Shown piece after piece: positions 10,423 through 22,230 of a DNA stretch of 64,000 nt. Below the pieces are notes generated by a model, which was given only the letters and a program-made list of their open reading frames with translations, did not search any database and was not told the DNA's origin. Position numbers and translations under genes: made by a program. The stretch comes from Aquarana catesbeiana (taxonomy: Eukaryota; Chordata; Amphibia; Anura; Ranidae): assembly GCF_042186555.1 (NCBI RefSeq), contig NC_133324.1, positions 196,063,640 to 196,127,639 of the forward strand, read 5' to 3'. Every line of letters starts with the position of its first letter. The first letter of the stretch is position 1.

Positions 10423-12636
10423 GTTTTTGATCAATTCTACTGAAAACTTGGAACCATATCCGCACTTATACATTATCTACAAAAGAGTGTATTTTTCAGG
10501 CTGTCAGTCGGGGCCCACTCACATTAAAGCAATCTGTTTTGGTTTATTGACACATCTTAACATGTGCTGTGTTATGGAAGCCCATTCATCATTATAAATG
10601 GGCTGCCAATGCAATGCAAAAGATGAAAAAACCTGCATGACCCTTCTTTCAAATAATGCACAGTATATGCTTTGGGGTGCACTGGGTATGTTGTGGGTCT
10701 GCAGTGTTTCTGGGTGCTTATCACAATGAATGGCCTTGTGAATTCATTACAAAATCTGTATATGAACAACTGTTCATACGAAAAAGAATTCTGGAGCATG
10801 GGCTTCATTCTGTATTTCCTATTATAACCATTGCTACTAAATCGTATAATATAAAATAGTCTATGTACTATGATTTTTATTTTTATTTCTGATAGCATTG
10901 ATTTTTACCCATTAATGAGCTATAGTTTGCTTTTCATCTACATTGTTTGGTAGTTTGCCGGCTCTGTGATCCCTTTCTCAGATCTATGTGCATTATTCCC
11001 TGGATATGAAAGCAAAGCTGCTTGATTTATATCTGCTGACAATCAGTGGTATCCACTGGCTGCTTATTATACAGTAGGCCAGGATTCGCTATGATGGCTG
11101 ATTACCCCTGATTAGTTTTCTGCAGCTGAGCCCAATTGCTTTGGCCCTTACTGTACATGCAATATGGAAGGAAGGATTTGTTTGAAATCGACTGGCATGA
11201 TGATATTACATGTAGCTACAGTCTCTGCAGTTTGTTGGGGATTTATTCCTTTCATTTTATAAGTCTTGGACTAGTCTATGGCTTACTGGTGCAGCCAATC
11301 TACTCATCACGGATATTGTCCTTTTATATTGAACGGGTCATCTACAAACCTATTAACTTATTTATCTCCTCATTTATTTTGTGATGCTCTAAACATATTT
11401 TGATAAATGATGTTCTCACTCCATCCACCTTATAGGAAATCGCTGATCAAGCTGTATACCAGATGGAAGCTGAAATTATTTGTGTTCTGCATAATGATTT
11501 TGAAGCAGGGAAGCACAATTCAGACTAGTGTGACCTGATGGTTGACTTGCATCTGTTTTGAGAATGTCCAGGGCATGAGGATCTTGAGCAGATTTGTGGG
11601 TATGGTAAGGGCATGTTCACACTTTTGGGTGAAGCTCCGTTTTGACAACCAGCAGCTCTGAGCTGAACTGTCACATTTAGCAGTGGTAGAATTACCCTTG
11701 CTAAATGTGTCAGTTACCTCTGCGGTAAAATAACATGCTACAACACACGTTAAAAACTACAAAAAATAAAAGAAAATAATTTTGTGGATTGCACGTTCAT
11801 GGAATAAATATCGCATGAATTATTTTAGCTCTAAATCATTCAGTATTTAACCCTTAGTAAATAAGCCAAATGTTACAATGGTAACTCAAGAAAACAAAAA
11901 CTGCTGTGGTAATTCTACTGACTGACTGCATCGTATATGTCGTTTTTATTGCCTATAGTTACACTTTAAATATCAGTATTTGCCAAAGAAAAGCCTTTTT
12001 TAAAGCACACCAGCAGGCAGCGTCAACCTATGCTCTGTTCTCAGCTACACAGTTTTCCATTCTGTGCCTCTATCCTGGAGAGTTATTATGGCTTCTTATA
12101 GTTCAATTATCTGTTTAAATGGTTTAAAAATAACCTATGATACTGAGAACTCAGAGAAGCTCAGCAGTTAAGTACTGTGGCTCTATTAGTACTGTCCTGC
12201 TCTTGTTTACCAGTTTAGATGACGACCAAGGTCCTTCTTTTTGATGTAATTCATTGGCGAGTGTGTCTATTTTTCAATTACTAGAATCTCCCAATACTTC
12301 AAGAGTGAGTTCATTGTTAAGGCCATGAGTGTATTATCCAAATTAATCAAGGTATTTTGGCTGTTTGAAGGCCATTCCTCCCTCCCACCTACCTATTTTA
12401 TTATTTACAAGAATGGCCTGATTGTATACATTATCAACGTCTAATCTTTTTTCATATGATCCTTATATGATTTATTTTATTGGCATATATCAAAGGGTTT
12501 CTTTTATTGTGATTATACTTGTCATATTTTTAAGGCAGTGGTTACCTTCAGACTCTGTTCACACTCTATGGAGGGAATTCAAAAAGACATTAGAATTCCA
12601 TTGGGCCTCCGAATCAAAATTGTTGGCGCCTGCACC
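10423..12636. other. Unique non-coding DNA
   Basis: This is the largest stretch without a recognised repeat. Reading frames are short and lack motifs. Parts (about 10990-11160 and 11430-11540) have the mixed, non-repetitive texture of conserved non-coding sequence, which cannot be confirmed here. Confidence 0.5.
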
Positions 12637-12993
12637 AGATTCATGTACCTGTTAGATTCATGTACCTGTTAGATTCATGTACCTGTTAGAGTTATGTACC
12701 TGTTAGATTCATGTACCTGTTAGATTCATGTACCTGTTAGATTCATGTACCTGTTAGATTCATGTACCTGTTAGATTCATGTACCTGTTAGATTCATGTA
12801 CCTGTTAGATTCATGTACCTGTTAGATTCATGTACCTGTTAGATTCATGTACCTGTTAGAGTTATGTACCTGTTAGATTCATGTACCTGTTAGAGTTATG
12901 TACCTGTTAGATTCATGTACCTGTTAGAGTTATGTACCTGTTAGATTCATGTACCTGTTAGAGTTATGTACCTGTTAGATTCATGTACCTGTT
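12637..12993. repeat. 17-bp minisatellite, 21 units, two alternating variants
   Basis: There are twenty-one head-to-tail units of exactly 17 bp. Type A is agattcatgtacctgtt and type B is agagttatgtacctgtt (two substitutions). The order is AAAB, then nine A, then BABABABA. No unit has an indel. The period is not a multiple of three, so it does not encode a simple peptide repeat. Confidence 0.97.
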
Positions 12994-13616
12994 TCTGTTG
13001 GAGGTCACCACTGAGTTCTGAGTGTGCCCTTCACACAGACATGCTCATGGAGTTTAATAGTTAGGTGGACGAAGCCGGAGGGGCAACTTAGAGACAAGTT
13101 CCCCATCAGGGCCACTTTTCTTTTGACAGCACCCGGCAGTGGATGGTTCCATAGCCGCTATGCAATCTAATTGTGAATTTCGAATCTGCTCGCTGCTGCC
13201 AATTGGCAGTCAAAAGCAAGGCGCACCAGATGGGGTACTAGACCCACCCAATAGGCGCTGTGGCTGTGGGGACTAGTTCCTCATCAGTTCTGCCTTCGCA
13301 CCTGTTACCAAAACAGGTTCAAATGCTTACCTCAGTTAGGTGCTGTTAGCTTTAAAGGGGAACTACTGCCAAAAAAGTGAAGTAAATGCACTATTGAATT
13401 CCCAAGTATGTTATTTTATAGCACATACTGTAGAATGTACACCAGATTATGTTTATTGTATGTATACAGCACTGACAGATTATGTAGTACTTTGCAGAGT
13501 ACATACAGCGTTTGATCATTGGCATTGGCCCCAGAGAAGCTTACATTTTAATGGCACACCACAGAGCTATTTTGGGTAGAAACCAGTTAACCTAGACAAG
13601 CACACTAACTTCTTGG
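12994..13616. other. Unassigned non-coding DNA
   Basis: The part at 13080-13300 is moderately GC-rich with inverted words such as ccaattggcag and may be an old MITE, but ends were not identified. The frame at 13340-13579 has no motif. Confidence 0.4.
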
Positions 13617-14001
13617 TTAAAGAGATTGTAAACCCCTTGGAAAAAAAACCCTGCAAGACAAAGGCATAATGAGCTAGTATGCATCGCATACTAGCTCATT
13701 ATGAAACACTTACTTTAGAACGATGCCCTGCAGTGCTGCCTGCATTCTGCTCCCACGGCCGACATCTTTCCCGGAGTTACTTCCAGGTTCGCGGGCTCTG
13801 GCGCTGTGATTGGCCGGGGCCGCGATGACGTCACTCCCACAGGTGCCGCCGGTCGTAGCACGGGTCCTGAAGAAATGGCACAAGCGGCCCGTTCCTTCAG
13901 TGCGCATTTGCCAATGACGGCGGCATCGTATATAATAAATAGTCTTACTATAGGCTTACCTGTAGGTACAATTAAAGAGGAAGACTTGACTTCCACTTTA
14001 A
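13617..14001. mobile_element. MITE family M1, with perfect 18-bp hairpin
   Basis: Ends are ttaaagagattgtaaac at the left and gacttccactttaa at the right. Just inside the left end a perfect 18-bp stem with a 3-nt loop occupies 13665-13703 (cataatgagctagtatgc and its complement). The interior is GC-rich with CpG-containing words. It is non-coding. Confidence 0.7.
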
Positions 14002-14639
14002 AGTGTGCTTGACATTTTGCATTGCTACATTTATGATTATTAAAGTATATTGAGTTTTTCCAGACAGGCTGCTCACAGTCTACATGTATGGAAGTGGACA
14101 GTAGCAAATGGAAAAGTGTTCTGTAATGTGCTGGGGATGCTGGAATGTATTAGACATTTTTTGAAAAATAGCCATTTAAAGAACAACTCTAGGCAAATAT
14201 CTGAAAACAGAAGTAAAACACATATAAAAAAAATTGTTTTACTGAAATATTTCTTTCTCTGTCCATCCACTTCTAAAATGTATACAGCTCTGCCATACAT
14301 CACAGCCCTTTCTGGCAGGGTTGCTGTAGTTCAGTATCTTTTAGGCTAAACATTGCTTCTGAATGCTCTAATACTCTGTGCTATGGTCATGTACAAACTG
14401 TCTGATGAGCGGTTACATGTGAACAGCATTGGCGATGGAAAATAATTTGCACGAGTGGCCACGCTTCTGCTGTGTATGCAGCTGTTCCTTTGCTGGTAAG
14501 AATCTGCCAGTAGCTGCGGGTCGTTGTCCATGTGAATGAGGGCTTACGGATCTCTTCCTTATGGAACTCCTCCTTACAAAATACCTGTGACTTTGCATAA
14601 TATGTGACCCAAAATTAGGCTCAGCACTTCCCTCCCAAC
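14002..14639. other. No gene seen upstream of the Penelope-like relic
   Basis: AT-rich unique-looking DNA. Part of 14400-14639 may be further degraded Penelope-like sequence, but no conserved motif was recognised. Confidence 0.45.
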
Positions 14640-15125
14640 CCTTCTTTGCATATTGTCGAGCCCGTAAAGTCACATTGTCCCCTAGCCAGATTAAAAAACA
14701 AAGCAACATCTACTCTGCCCCAGGCAATTTTTTTGGCAATTTACAAAGGATGTTTCAGTGTTGTAAAATTAAATGTCTTACATGCCAGTGTGTCTTTCAT
14801 GGTAAAAAAAATCAATCCACACCAATACCAAAGCCTACCCCATTACAAAGTTTTTCAGTTCTTCCACAGAATTTGTCATTTATGCCCTTTCCTGTCCCCG
14901 TGGCCTGCTATATGTAGACAGGACCATTAGGACTTTAAGGGCTAGTTTTGGGGAGAATGGGCATGCCATTGAGCACGGGAGTGTACCCAAACACTTCAAG
15001 GAGGTACACGGGCAGTCCACTAGGGGCTTAAGCATCTGGGTGGTGGAACAATTTCCAACAGATACTACAAAGGTGAACATTTCAATAGGCTTTGTGAACA
15101 AGAAACGTTCCCCCATGGTTTGAAC
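14640..15125 (+). pseudogene. Penelope-like retroelement relic: zinc-binding linker and GIY-YIG endonuclease
   Basis: The plus-strand translation from about 14675 shows a cysteine-rich linker (QCCKIKCLTCQC near 14757-14792). After a frame change comes a GIY-YIG-like core, CPRGLLYVDRTIRTL (from about 14895), then a GHAIEHGS stretch and KHFKEVH. Penelope-like elements encode a reverse transcriptase followed by such a linker and a GIY-YIG nuclease that nicks target DNA. Here the usual second tyrosine-glycine pair appears as YVD, the reverse transcriptase is absent, frames are shifted and stops follow near 15120. It cannot be active. An (AT)n tract lies 50 bp downstream. The domain assignment rests on motif spacing read by eye; another GIY-YIG family is the main alternative. 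Confidence 0.65.
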
Positions 15126-15169
15126 GTAGTAATTTAGATATAATGCTTATCCTTGGTTTATTCAACATA

Positions 15170-15172
<3 letters not shown>

Positions 15173-15236
<64 letters not shown>
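15173..15236. repeat. (TA)n microsatellite
   Basis: About 32 uninterrupted TA units, followed by AT-rich sequence to about 15400. Confidence 0.98.
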
Positions 15237-15241
<5 letters not shown>

Positions 15242-15728
15242 TATTTCATTTATTTATCATGGAGTTTTTTTTGGATTATATTTATTATTTTTATTGATTT
15301 TTTTCATTATTATTCCTATTATTCCATTTGCAATTTGTATTTTTTTTAACTTGCATTTTTCTTTATTATTATATTTATTTTTGGAAATTATATTTGTACA
15401 TTTTAAAAAATGTGTTCCTTTTTTGTTGCATTATACTGCTCTGCAGTGTTCATGTTGCTGTCTGCTTTGCTGCTTGTTCTTTTTTATGCTGTGCTTAGTG
15501 AGGCCCACCTCCATCCCCTCTTAACCCCCCATTAAAAGTTGTTAGTCTCTTTCTGTATAGCAGGCTTGAGGAAGATAGCATGTCCATGCCCTGAAGCACA
15601 CAGCCACGCCCACATGACATCATCTTGTCACGTCTGTGCCATCCTCCTTTCCCGGATTTGCTACACCCTAGTCTCCGTGCGCTCCAAGCTGGTCCTTACC
15701 ACTGCTTTCTACATGCAGCAGCGCATTC
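15237..15728. other. AT-rich tract then possible Penelope-like 3' region
   Basis: 15237-15410 is low-complexity T-rich DNA. 15555-15600 carries a ttgagga, stem and ctgaag arrangement that resembles a decayed hammerhead motif downstream of the Penelope-like relic. No gene. Confidence 0.35.
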
Positions 15729-15736
15729 ACTCTGAG

Positions 15737-16422
15737 CAATGGCGGCTCGCGTTTTTTTGTTTGGGGGGGCGGCAAACAGCCACCACCATCCCCCCCTGCA
15801 GCACCACAAAGCCCCCCACCCCCTGCTCGCTGTCTGCCGGTCGGTCCACTTACCCCATCTAGGCGGCGGGCATCGGGCAGCAGTGGGGATAGGGCAGTGG
15901 CAGACATCAAGGAGCGGTGGAGATTGGGGCATTGGCGGAAATCAGGCTGCGGCGGGCTTCAGGTAGCGGCTCCTGTGTCTTCTCCTCCTCTCTCCTCGTT
16001 TCCGCCGTGCGTCTCCTCCCCTCCTCCTAGCGTCCAATAGGATTGCCTGTCCTTTCAGGCAATCGGGTGACGGGTATCAGATCCGCTTCCCGATTGGCTG
16101 GGGGAAGGATCAGTGTTGCAACAGCGAATGTTCATTCACTGTTGTAACACCTAGGTGGGCTCTTAGCACAATGCTCTGCGTCCCGAGCCCACCCTATTTT
16201 AAAGCTTATTAATGCCGCTGGTTCTAATCAGCTGCTTCAAAAAAAAAACACCCTGGCCACTGTAATTCAGGCGCCCGCTGTCCTGAAATGGAATGTACGC
16301 ATGAATAGGGGGTGGCGGCAGCGATGGATAGAGCATCACCGCATCACTAGAAGGTGGAGGGGGTGGTGGCCGTGTATAGAAGGGGCTGTGCTCGGGTGCC
16401 CCTAATGGATGGGTCACCACTG
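15737..16422. mobile_element. Non-autonomous hAT element, 8-bp TSD actctgag (family hA, copy 2)
   Basis: The direct duplication actctgag occupies 15729-15736 and 16423-16430. Ends are caatggcggctcgc and gggtcaccactg. The interior aligns by eye with 8922-9517, sharing 'caataggat', 'cctgtcctttca', 'caatcgggtga' and a 'gttgtaacac' block. It is GC-rich and without transposase. Confidence 0.85.
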
Positions 16423-16430
16423 ACTCTGAG

Positions 16431-17747
16431 GTGTCTGCACACTTCTCTGCTGAACTCTGCATGTGATACTCCAGTGATAATTCCAAAGGGGGTTGTTCTG
16501 CCTTTTCACTATATGTAAGTGCATACATCTTATTTTATCCCATTTAAATAAATTGCTACATTCAGATGGCAGCGCCCTTTCCCTTGTCTATTTACTGTGA
16601 CTTGACAGTGAAAGAGAAGCAGCAAACCAAAGAGTTTGGCTTTAACCTATTTGCACAGTACTATGGATAGCGCCAGCCAGCCTCAGACTTTCCTTAAAAA
16701 GGAACAAAAATGTAGGTTCTACCTTTGTGCAAGTGTGATTTATGATCAAGAGCTATGGGTTCATTTAACTGAGGTTAGACTGATACCTCAATTTGGTGGA
16801 TTACATTTTCCTCTGAGATCTATAGATCTCTTCAGGTACTTTAAAGCTATTGTGTTTATTGTGACACAAACAGTAGCTTACCAAGCAAAGTTAAAAAGCA
16901 GTAGCATTTCAGAAGAGTATAGGTTATATGGTCAGCCAAGATTATGTAGAATTTTGAGATGAAAAAGACACTTGGGAGCTTATTAAGAAGTAAAACCATA
17001 AAGTGCTCCATAACAAAGCGTAGTAATGTAAAAGGAAGCCTGGAAATGCTGTATGTACAAAAGGTTGAGTTTTTTTTCCTCCATAGGATGGACATTTGGG
17101 AACAACTATTCCAAAGTTTAGTAGTAAGGGGGTTATTTTAACAAATCTTTCGAAAGCTTTGAAGAAAAGAAAAAGTATTGAAAGTCATTCTTCTTTCTAA
17201 AATTTCAAGTACAACAAAAAGGGCTTAGAGATGAGGGTTGTGAACGCTTCCCTTTAATTGGAGATACAGCCAGCACTTCTATTAATATTTGTATTTAACA
17301 CTCCTAGACTGGAGCACAATGGTGATTACAAGTTTTACTGAAGTCAAAACTTTCTTTGTAGTTTTAGAGAGAGCAGAGAGGGATTGGAACAACTGTCAAG
17401 TTTTTAGTGCTGTCTATGCCCCCATTAGGGAGATTAACCCACTCTATTTGTCCTGGTGACCACAGAAAGTGGAAGTAAATGAAAATCCCTGATTTTGAGC
17501 AGCCATCGGAACAGGCTTAGAGGGGAAATCTTTCACTGTGGACACTAATTCTGATGACTGTGGTGACTACCATGGAATTCCCTCACTTGCTGTTTTGCCT
17601 ATGGGACAAGTAAAGGAAATTCTCCCCAAAGGGACAGAAATGGCAGGAAAAAAACAAACCCTACTTGGGGTTTGAAACCCCCCCTCCTTTACTCTATCCA
17701 AAATGAAGAAAAAAAAAAAAGTTTTGCCTTCAGTTCTACTATAAGGG
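16431..17747. other. Unique DNA, with a probable old repeat at 17370-17735
   Basis: No gene was recognised in 16431-17370. 17370-17735 has a repeat-like texture, including 'ggaaattctccccaaaggga', but no ends were defined. Confidence 0.4.
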
Positions 17748-18387
17748 TACGTTCACACTGAACGTAGGTTTGAAATCGTGCGAGTTCAGCCTAACTCGCA
17801 CAAATTCAAACCCACATTTCAGTGCGAATTCAGGGCGATTTGAAAGACATCTGTGTGGGTCCATGCACAGACATCTATTGAAATCGCCCCTGAAGTCACA
17901 AAAAGTGGTGCAGGAGCTACCTTTGGAAATCGGTGCTGCGACATAAAGTCATCGTCGCTCCGATTGGGACAGTGCCGTTGCTGACAATAGGCTGCGATTT
18001 GACATGTCAAATTGCATGTCAAATCACGCTGATGTGAGTGGGGGCTAAGTGCTCATTCTAAAGGTGTGGCAGTCTATGCTCTGCAATGGATCGCTTTTGG
18101 CAGGGATGCAATATGTCGCCTTCCTCACTGCCTGTTTTAACCCTAAAAAGGCTAAACCACCACGCCGCAACCACATGCCTTGCTTGCGCCGTGGTTGCCG
18201 TAGTGCCTTATTACCTTTAATGGTCTGCTTTTGGTGGCGGTACTGTCTGAATGTGACAGGATTTAATCTTTACTACAAAGCAAAGCATTCAAGCCTTTGC
18301 ACAGCCCCTAGAAGCTGCATGGCCTTCGTTAGATGGACGGTCAGAGGGTGGGAAAACTGCATCTCAGCTGCCTGCTTTGCATGCTTT
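17748..18387. repeat. Degenerate 'gttcacact' MITE-like sequence
   Basis: It opens gggtacgttcacactgaacg and continues with gcgag/ctcgc and gcgatt inverted words. Similar 'gttcacac' openings occur at 20840 and inside 6617-6834. Borders and target duplication are unresolved. Confidence 0.4.
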
Positions 18388-18395
18388 GGCTGCAT

Positions 18396-20653
18396 TAGGG
18401 TTGCCACCTTTTCTTCAAGCCAAACCTGAACACGGCATGTTTTCTTGCGGTGCACGGCATGTGCTTTTTTAGTATACACTATAAGATTATAGAAAGACCT
18501 GGGGCACTTGTGGGTGCCCCAAGGAGAGTGGTAATGCAGTTTAGTGCGCCACAGTGAACAGTGAGCGTGGCCAAATTGTGGCTCCATTCACTCCTAGGAG
18601 TTCCAGATCACGGGCGGAGTCACCATGATTCTGCCTGCAATTCCTGAATCGCCACAAATCATGGGACGGTCTCATGATCCCGTTACTTTCAATGGCACCC
18701 CAATCGCGGCACAATTTTGCTGCGATTGTCGCTTGACATAGTGCGGCAAAATCGAACAGAATCGTGGGATGCCTGTCGGCCAAAAGAAGTTTCTCTTCGG
18801 CCTACGATCTGGAATGCCTAGGTGTGAAAGAGCCTGTGAGTCTTATGCACAGAATGCAGGGGACAAGAGTGTGTAATGCATATTAGGAGTCATGAGTACA
18901 AAACAAAAAGAGTGCTGGAGTCAGGGGTGTGTAACACACAGTGTAGGGGTAAGAAGAGTTCAAAATTCCCCCCCCCCCCCCCCCGCGAGCAATACTCTCC
19001 TCCACTTTACAATGTCATCAAAAATCCCCCACTCTCTCTCCTGCCAAAAAAATCCAGCATTAATCTTTATGCTCACTCTCCACCCTCCACCAGCAAAAAT
19101 CAATTCTCCCCCTCCAAGAACAATCCCCCCAAAACAAATCTTCCCTTTTCCACAGCACATGTCCCCCTCCACTATCCCCTAAATCCCCAGTCCCAACACA
19201 ATAGCCCCTTCTTCCTCATTTTAGCACTTATCCCCACCCCCTCCTAATACAAATAATCTTCTTCCCCTACCAGCACAAATCCTTCTTCCCCTCCAATACC
19301 CCCAGAGCTGCTGACAGGGGGTACCACAGGGCCTCCTGTAGGGACCCCGGCACACAGGGGGACCCGGACAGCACAGGGATCGGTGCGGCAGGGCAGGGGA
19401 CAATTACAGAGGAGACAAACTGGAAGGGAGAGAGATACACCAAGGAAGACGCTGGTGCAGTAGGTTTTCTTAATTGAAATGTTTGAAAACAATCTGTATT
19501 GCACTCACACATATGACAGAGCAGTAGGCATAGATCACAGTCTCCGTGAAGTCCGCTGTCAGCATTCTCCTGATCCACGCTGCTCTGATCACTGAATAGC
19601 AGGAGGATGCCGGTACAAGGCTAGAGAGAGCCGTGGGGAACTCACGTGAGCTGTCGGCCTCTGATGATAGAGGTGTGGTTAAGCCTCTGAAAAGCCGTGA
19701 ATGGTCACAGCATTCCAAACTATCTGACAGCTCATCTGACAGTTCACTGGAGTTTTCCACGACTCTGTATCCTTGTATTGGCTTCCTCCAGTGATTCAGT
19801 GATCACAGCAGCATGGTTTGGGAGAATGCTGACAGCGGACAGGGGGACGGGGGATGGGTGCTTATATAAGGTGACTCTGATATAATGATGGTAATCAGCA
19901 GTCAGCATCCCCCATTAGTTCAGAGTCACGTTATATCAACACCAGTGGCAACTATGATGTGAATGAGCCCTCCCCCTGTAGCAATGCCACTGATCAGCAA
20001 CCCTTCTTATAAAGTGATACTCCCATTGGATTGGATTAGAGTCCCTTAATATTAGCAGCCCCCCCCTCTTTAGAGAACCCATTAGCTCTGAGTCCTTATA
20101 TATATCAGCTGGGGTGCAGTGTGAGCAGCATTCAGGCTTCATTAGCCTAGCGCTGCATTGACAGGGGCAAGGGGGACCAGAACGGGACCGAACTGTAAAT
20201 TGCCACTGTCACCATCACCAGGGGCAGTGACGCTGCCAAAAACCATTAGCCCTGCTGGAGCGGTGGAAGGGGGGATCATGCTTCTGGTGGGAAAGAGTGC
20301 ATTTAGGCTGCAGTTGCCGATCGACACATTGAGGTGGGGGGGGGCGGTGGGCACTCACAACCACTGAAGCCACAGGAGCCGTTGGGGGCAGGTGTTGCTG
20401 ATGGAAGAGTGTGCACTCAGTAACAGGAGGGGAGCGGGGCGGGACTGCTGGCGGGACTCTGGAGAGCAGAGAGAGCGGATTCAGCTGCAGGAGCTGAGGG
20501 GGGGTGCTGCTGGCGGGGGGGCTGTAGGTATGAACAACAACCACACCGGCTAGACTGTCGGGACCATGTGCTGCTATGTCCGGGTTTCAGGAGAACAGAA
20601 TCCCGGACACAGCTGTCAAAACCCGGGTCATCCCCGTACAGGTGGCAACCCTA
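18396..20653. mobile_element. 2.26-kb hAT-type element, 8-bp TSD ggctgcat
   Basis: Terminal repeats tagggttgccacc (18396-18408) and ggtggcaacccta (20641-20653) are perfect inverse matches over 13 bp. ggctgcat flanks the element on both sides (18388-18395 and 20654-20661). An 8-bp duplication points to the hAT superfamily. The interior shows no transposase frame. It contains a pyrimidine-rich block (18965-19320) and other MITE-like segments, so it is non-autonomous or internally replaced. Confidence 0.85.
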
Positions 20654-20661
20654 GGCTGCAT

Positions 20662-22080
20662 GTGTGATTGAGCCCACACTTTTTCAAGGAAGTCGCTCAG
20701 TGCTTTTTTTAACTGCTTTCCAAATTGGTGATAGCAATGATGTTTTTCGAAACACAAGCATTTACAAGTATACAGTTAAAAAAACTATGTGTTTCTTATC
20801 ATCCCATTTTTCCTCAGAAGAAAGGAACTGACTCCCCAGTCTAAAGCCCCGTTCACACTATAATGCCATGTAGGGAACCCAGTTTCCCACACTGTATTCC
20901 AACTGCACTGCCCTTTCAATCTGCAGCGGGTGTCAAAGGTAACGACACCCCAAACACAGTTAGTTTGCCCGCACCGGATTGCATGGTACCATGCGTTATG
21001 GTTGTAGTTTGTTTCCAAAAGTAGTTCATGCACTACTTTTAGTGCGGCGATGTGCAATTTTAGTCCATTCAAAATGAATGGGGCTGAAATTGCACTGCAC
21101 AGAACTGCATGTGGATCGCACAGGAACTGCACAGTTTTTGTGCAATTCACATGCAGTTCCTAGTGCGAATGGGAGGAGGGAGTGGGGATAGGGCCAAACC
21201 ACACTGTGTGTGTCTATGGATGCACACAGAGAAGCTCGGGAGCGCACCCACACTCAAGCTGCTTGCTTTTTAGGCACAAGTAAAAAAGGAGGCGCCAAGA
21301 TTGCTGGTGGGGGACCCCCAGAAGTGGAGGTTCAGGGCTGCGCTGTGCAATATCATTGTTTTGTTATTTTAATTATAACCTGTATCTGTATACTTGTGAG
21401 TTACCAGACTGAACGCCAACTGGTTGTCCCCAGTTCATGCTGAGAAACTGCCTTTGTGCAAAAATAAAGTACAAACAACTGAATTTGCTATATGCCAGTA
21501 CAGGGGTTATTTGTTTTCTTGCTAATGTGTATATTTAAAAATGCATTGATTAAAAAATAAACTGTACGGAAATGAAATGGTGTAAATTCTATATGTTTGT
21601 AGTATGTATACAAGCGACTTATTTCATCATAGACATTAAAATGTGCTGTGTATTGATGAATTTGTAGGCCGTGCCTCCTGAATTATTGACCGTTCATCTG
21701 CTGCTGCTTGGGGGAGTGTGAATATGATGGTCAGGCAAGGTGGTGTATCGGTCATATGATTTATTCTAGTTCTTCTCCTATCTACCATGTAGTCATAGAC
21801 CTTTGACTACTGTTTTCATTATATTAATGAAAAATCCAATCTTGAATGAAGAACCACCTACCAAAGAATACATCAGCTGAACAGACCTGGAAATCCAGCC
21901 AAAGGGATCTACATACCTGTACATCCATTGCTCAAGTTTCTGAGATATATAGGAAGCTAATGGGTGATGCAACCTGAAGGAATAACTAAGATGTGAGTTT
22001 GGGTGGCTAGAACCCTTAAGATATGCAGCTCCCTGGAAACTCTACTGTGGTTGATGGGTTCTTTCCAAACACTTTGAAGT
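20662..22080. other. Non-coding DNA with a MITE-like segment at 20840-21175
   Basis: 20840-21175 opens aaagccccgttcacac and has gcaattttag/ctgaaattgc inverted words typical of the gttcacac MITE group. The rest is unique-looking and AT-rich. No gene. Confidence 0.45.
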
Positions 22081-22230
22081 GGATTTACTAAAACTGAAGA
22101 GTGCAAAACCTGGTACAGCCCTTTATAGAAACCAGCTTCCAGTGTCAAAGCTTAATTGTTAATTGTTAAAAGTTAGAAGCTAATTGGCTACCATGCACAG
22201 CTACACCCTCCAGTTTTGGTAAATCAACCC
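22081..22230. mobile_element. Small MITE with TIR ggatttactaaaactg
   Basis: ggatttactaaaactg at the left is matched by cagttttggtaaatcaacc at the right. It is about 150 bp and non-coding. The terminal word is related to the 'ttatttactaaagg' end of the palindrome at 54833. Confidence 0.7.

Noticed and set aside
14396..14425. ctgatga at 14402 as a hammerhead core
   Set aside because: No stem II and no GAAA follow within a workable distance.
15143..15349. Long tyrosine/isoleucine frame
   Set aside because: It translates a (TA)n microsatellite.
15739..16528. CpG-rich region as a host promoter island
   Set aside because: It is the second copy of the same hAT family with its own target duplication; no gene follows.
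18049..18429. 126-residue frame
   Set aside because: Spans a MITE-like repeat and the hAT border; composition-driven.
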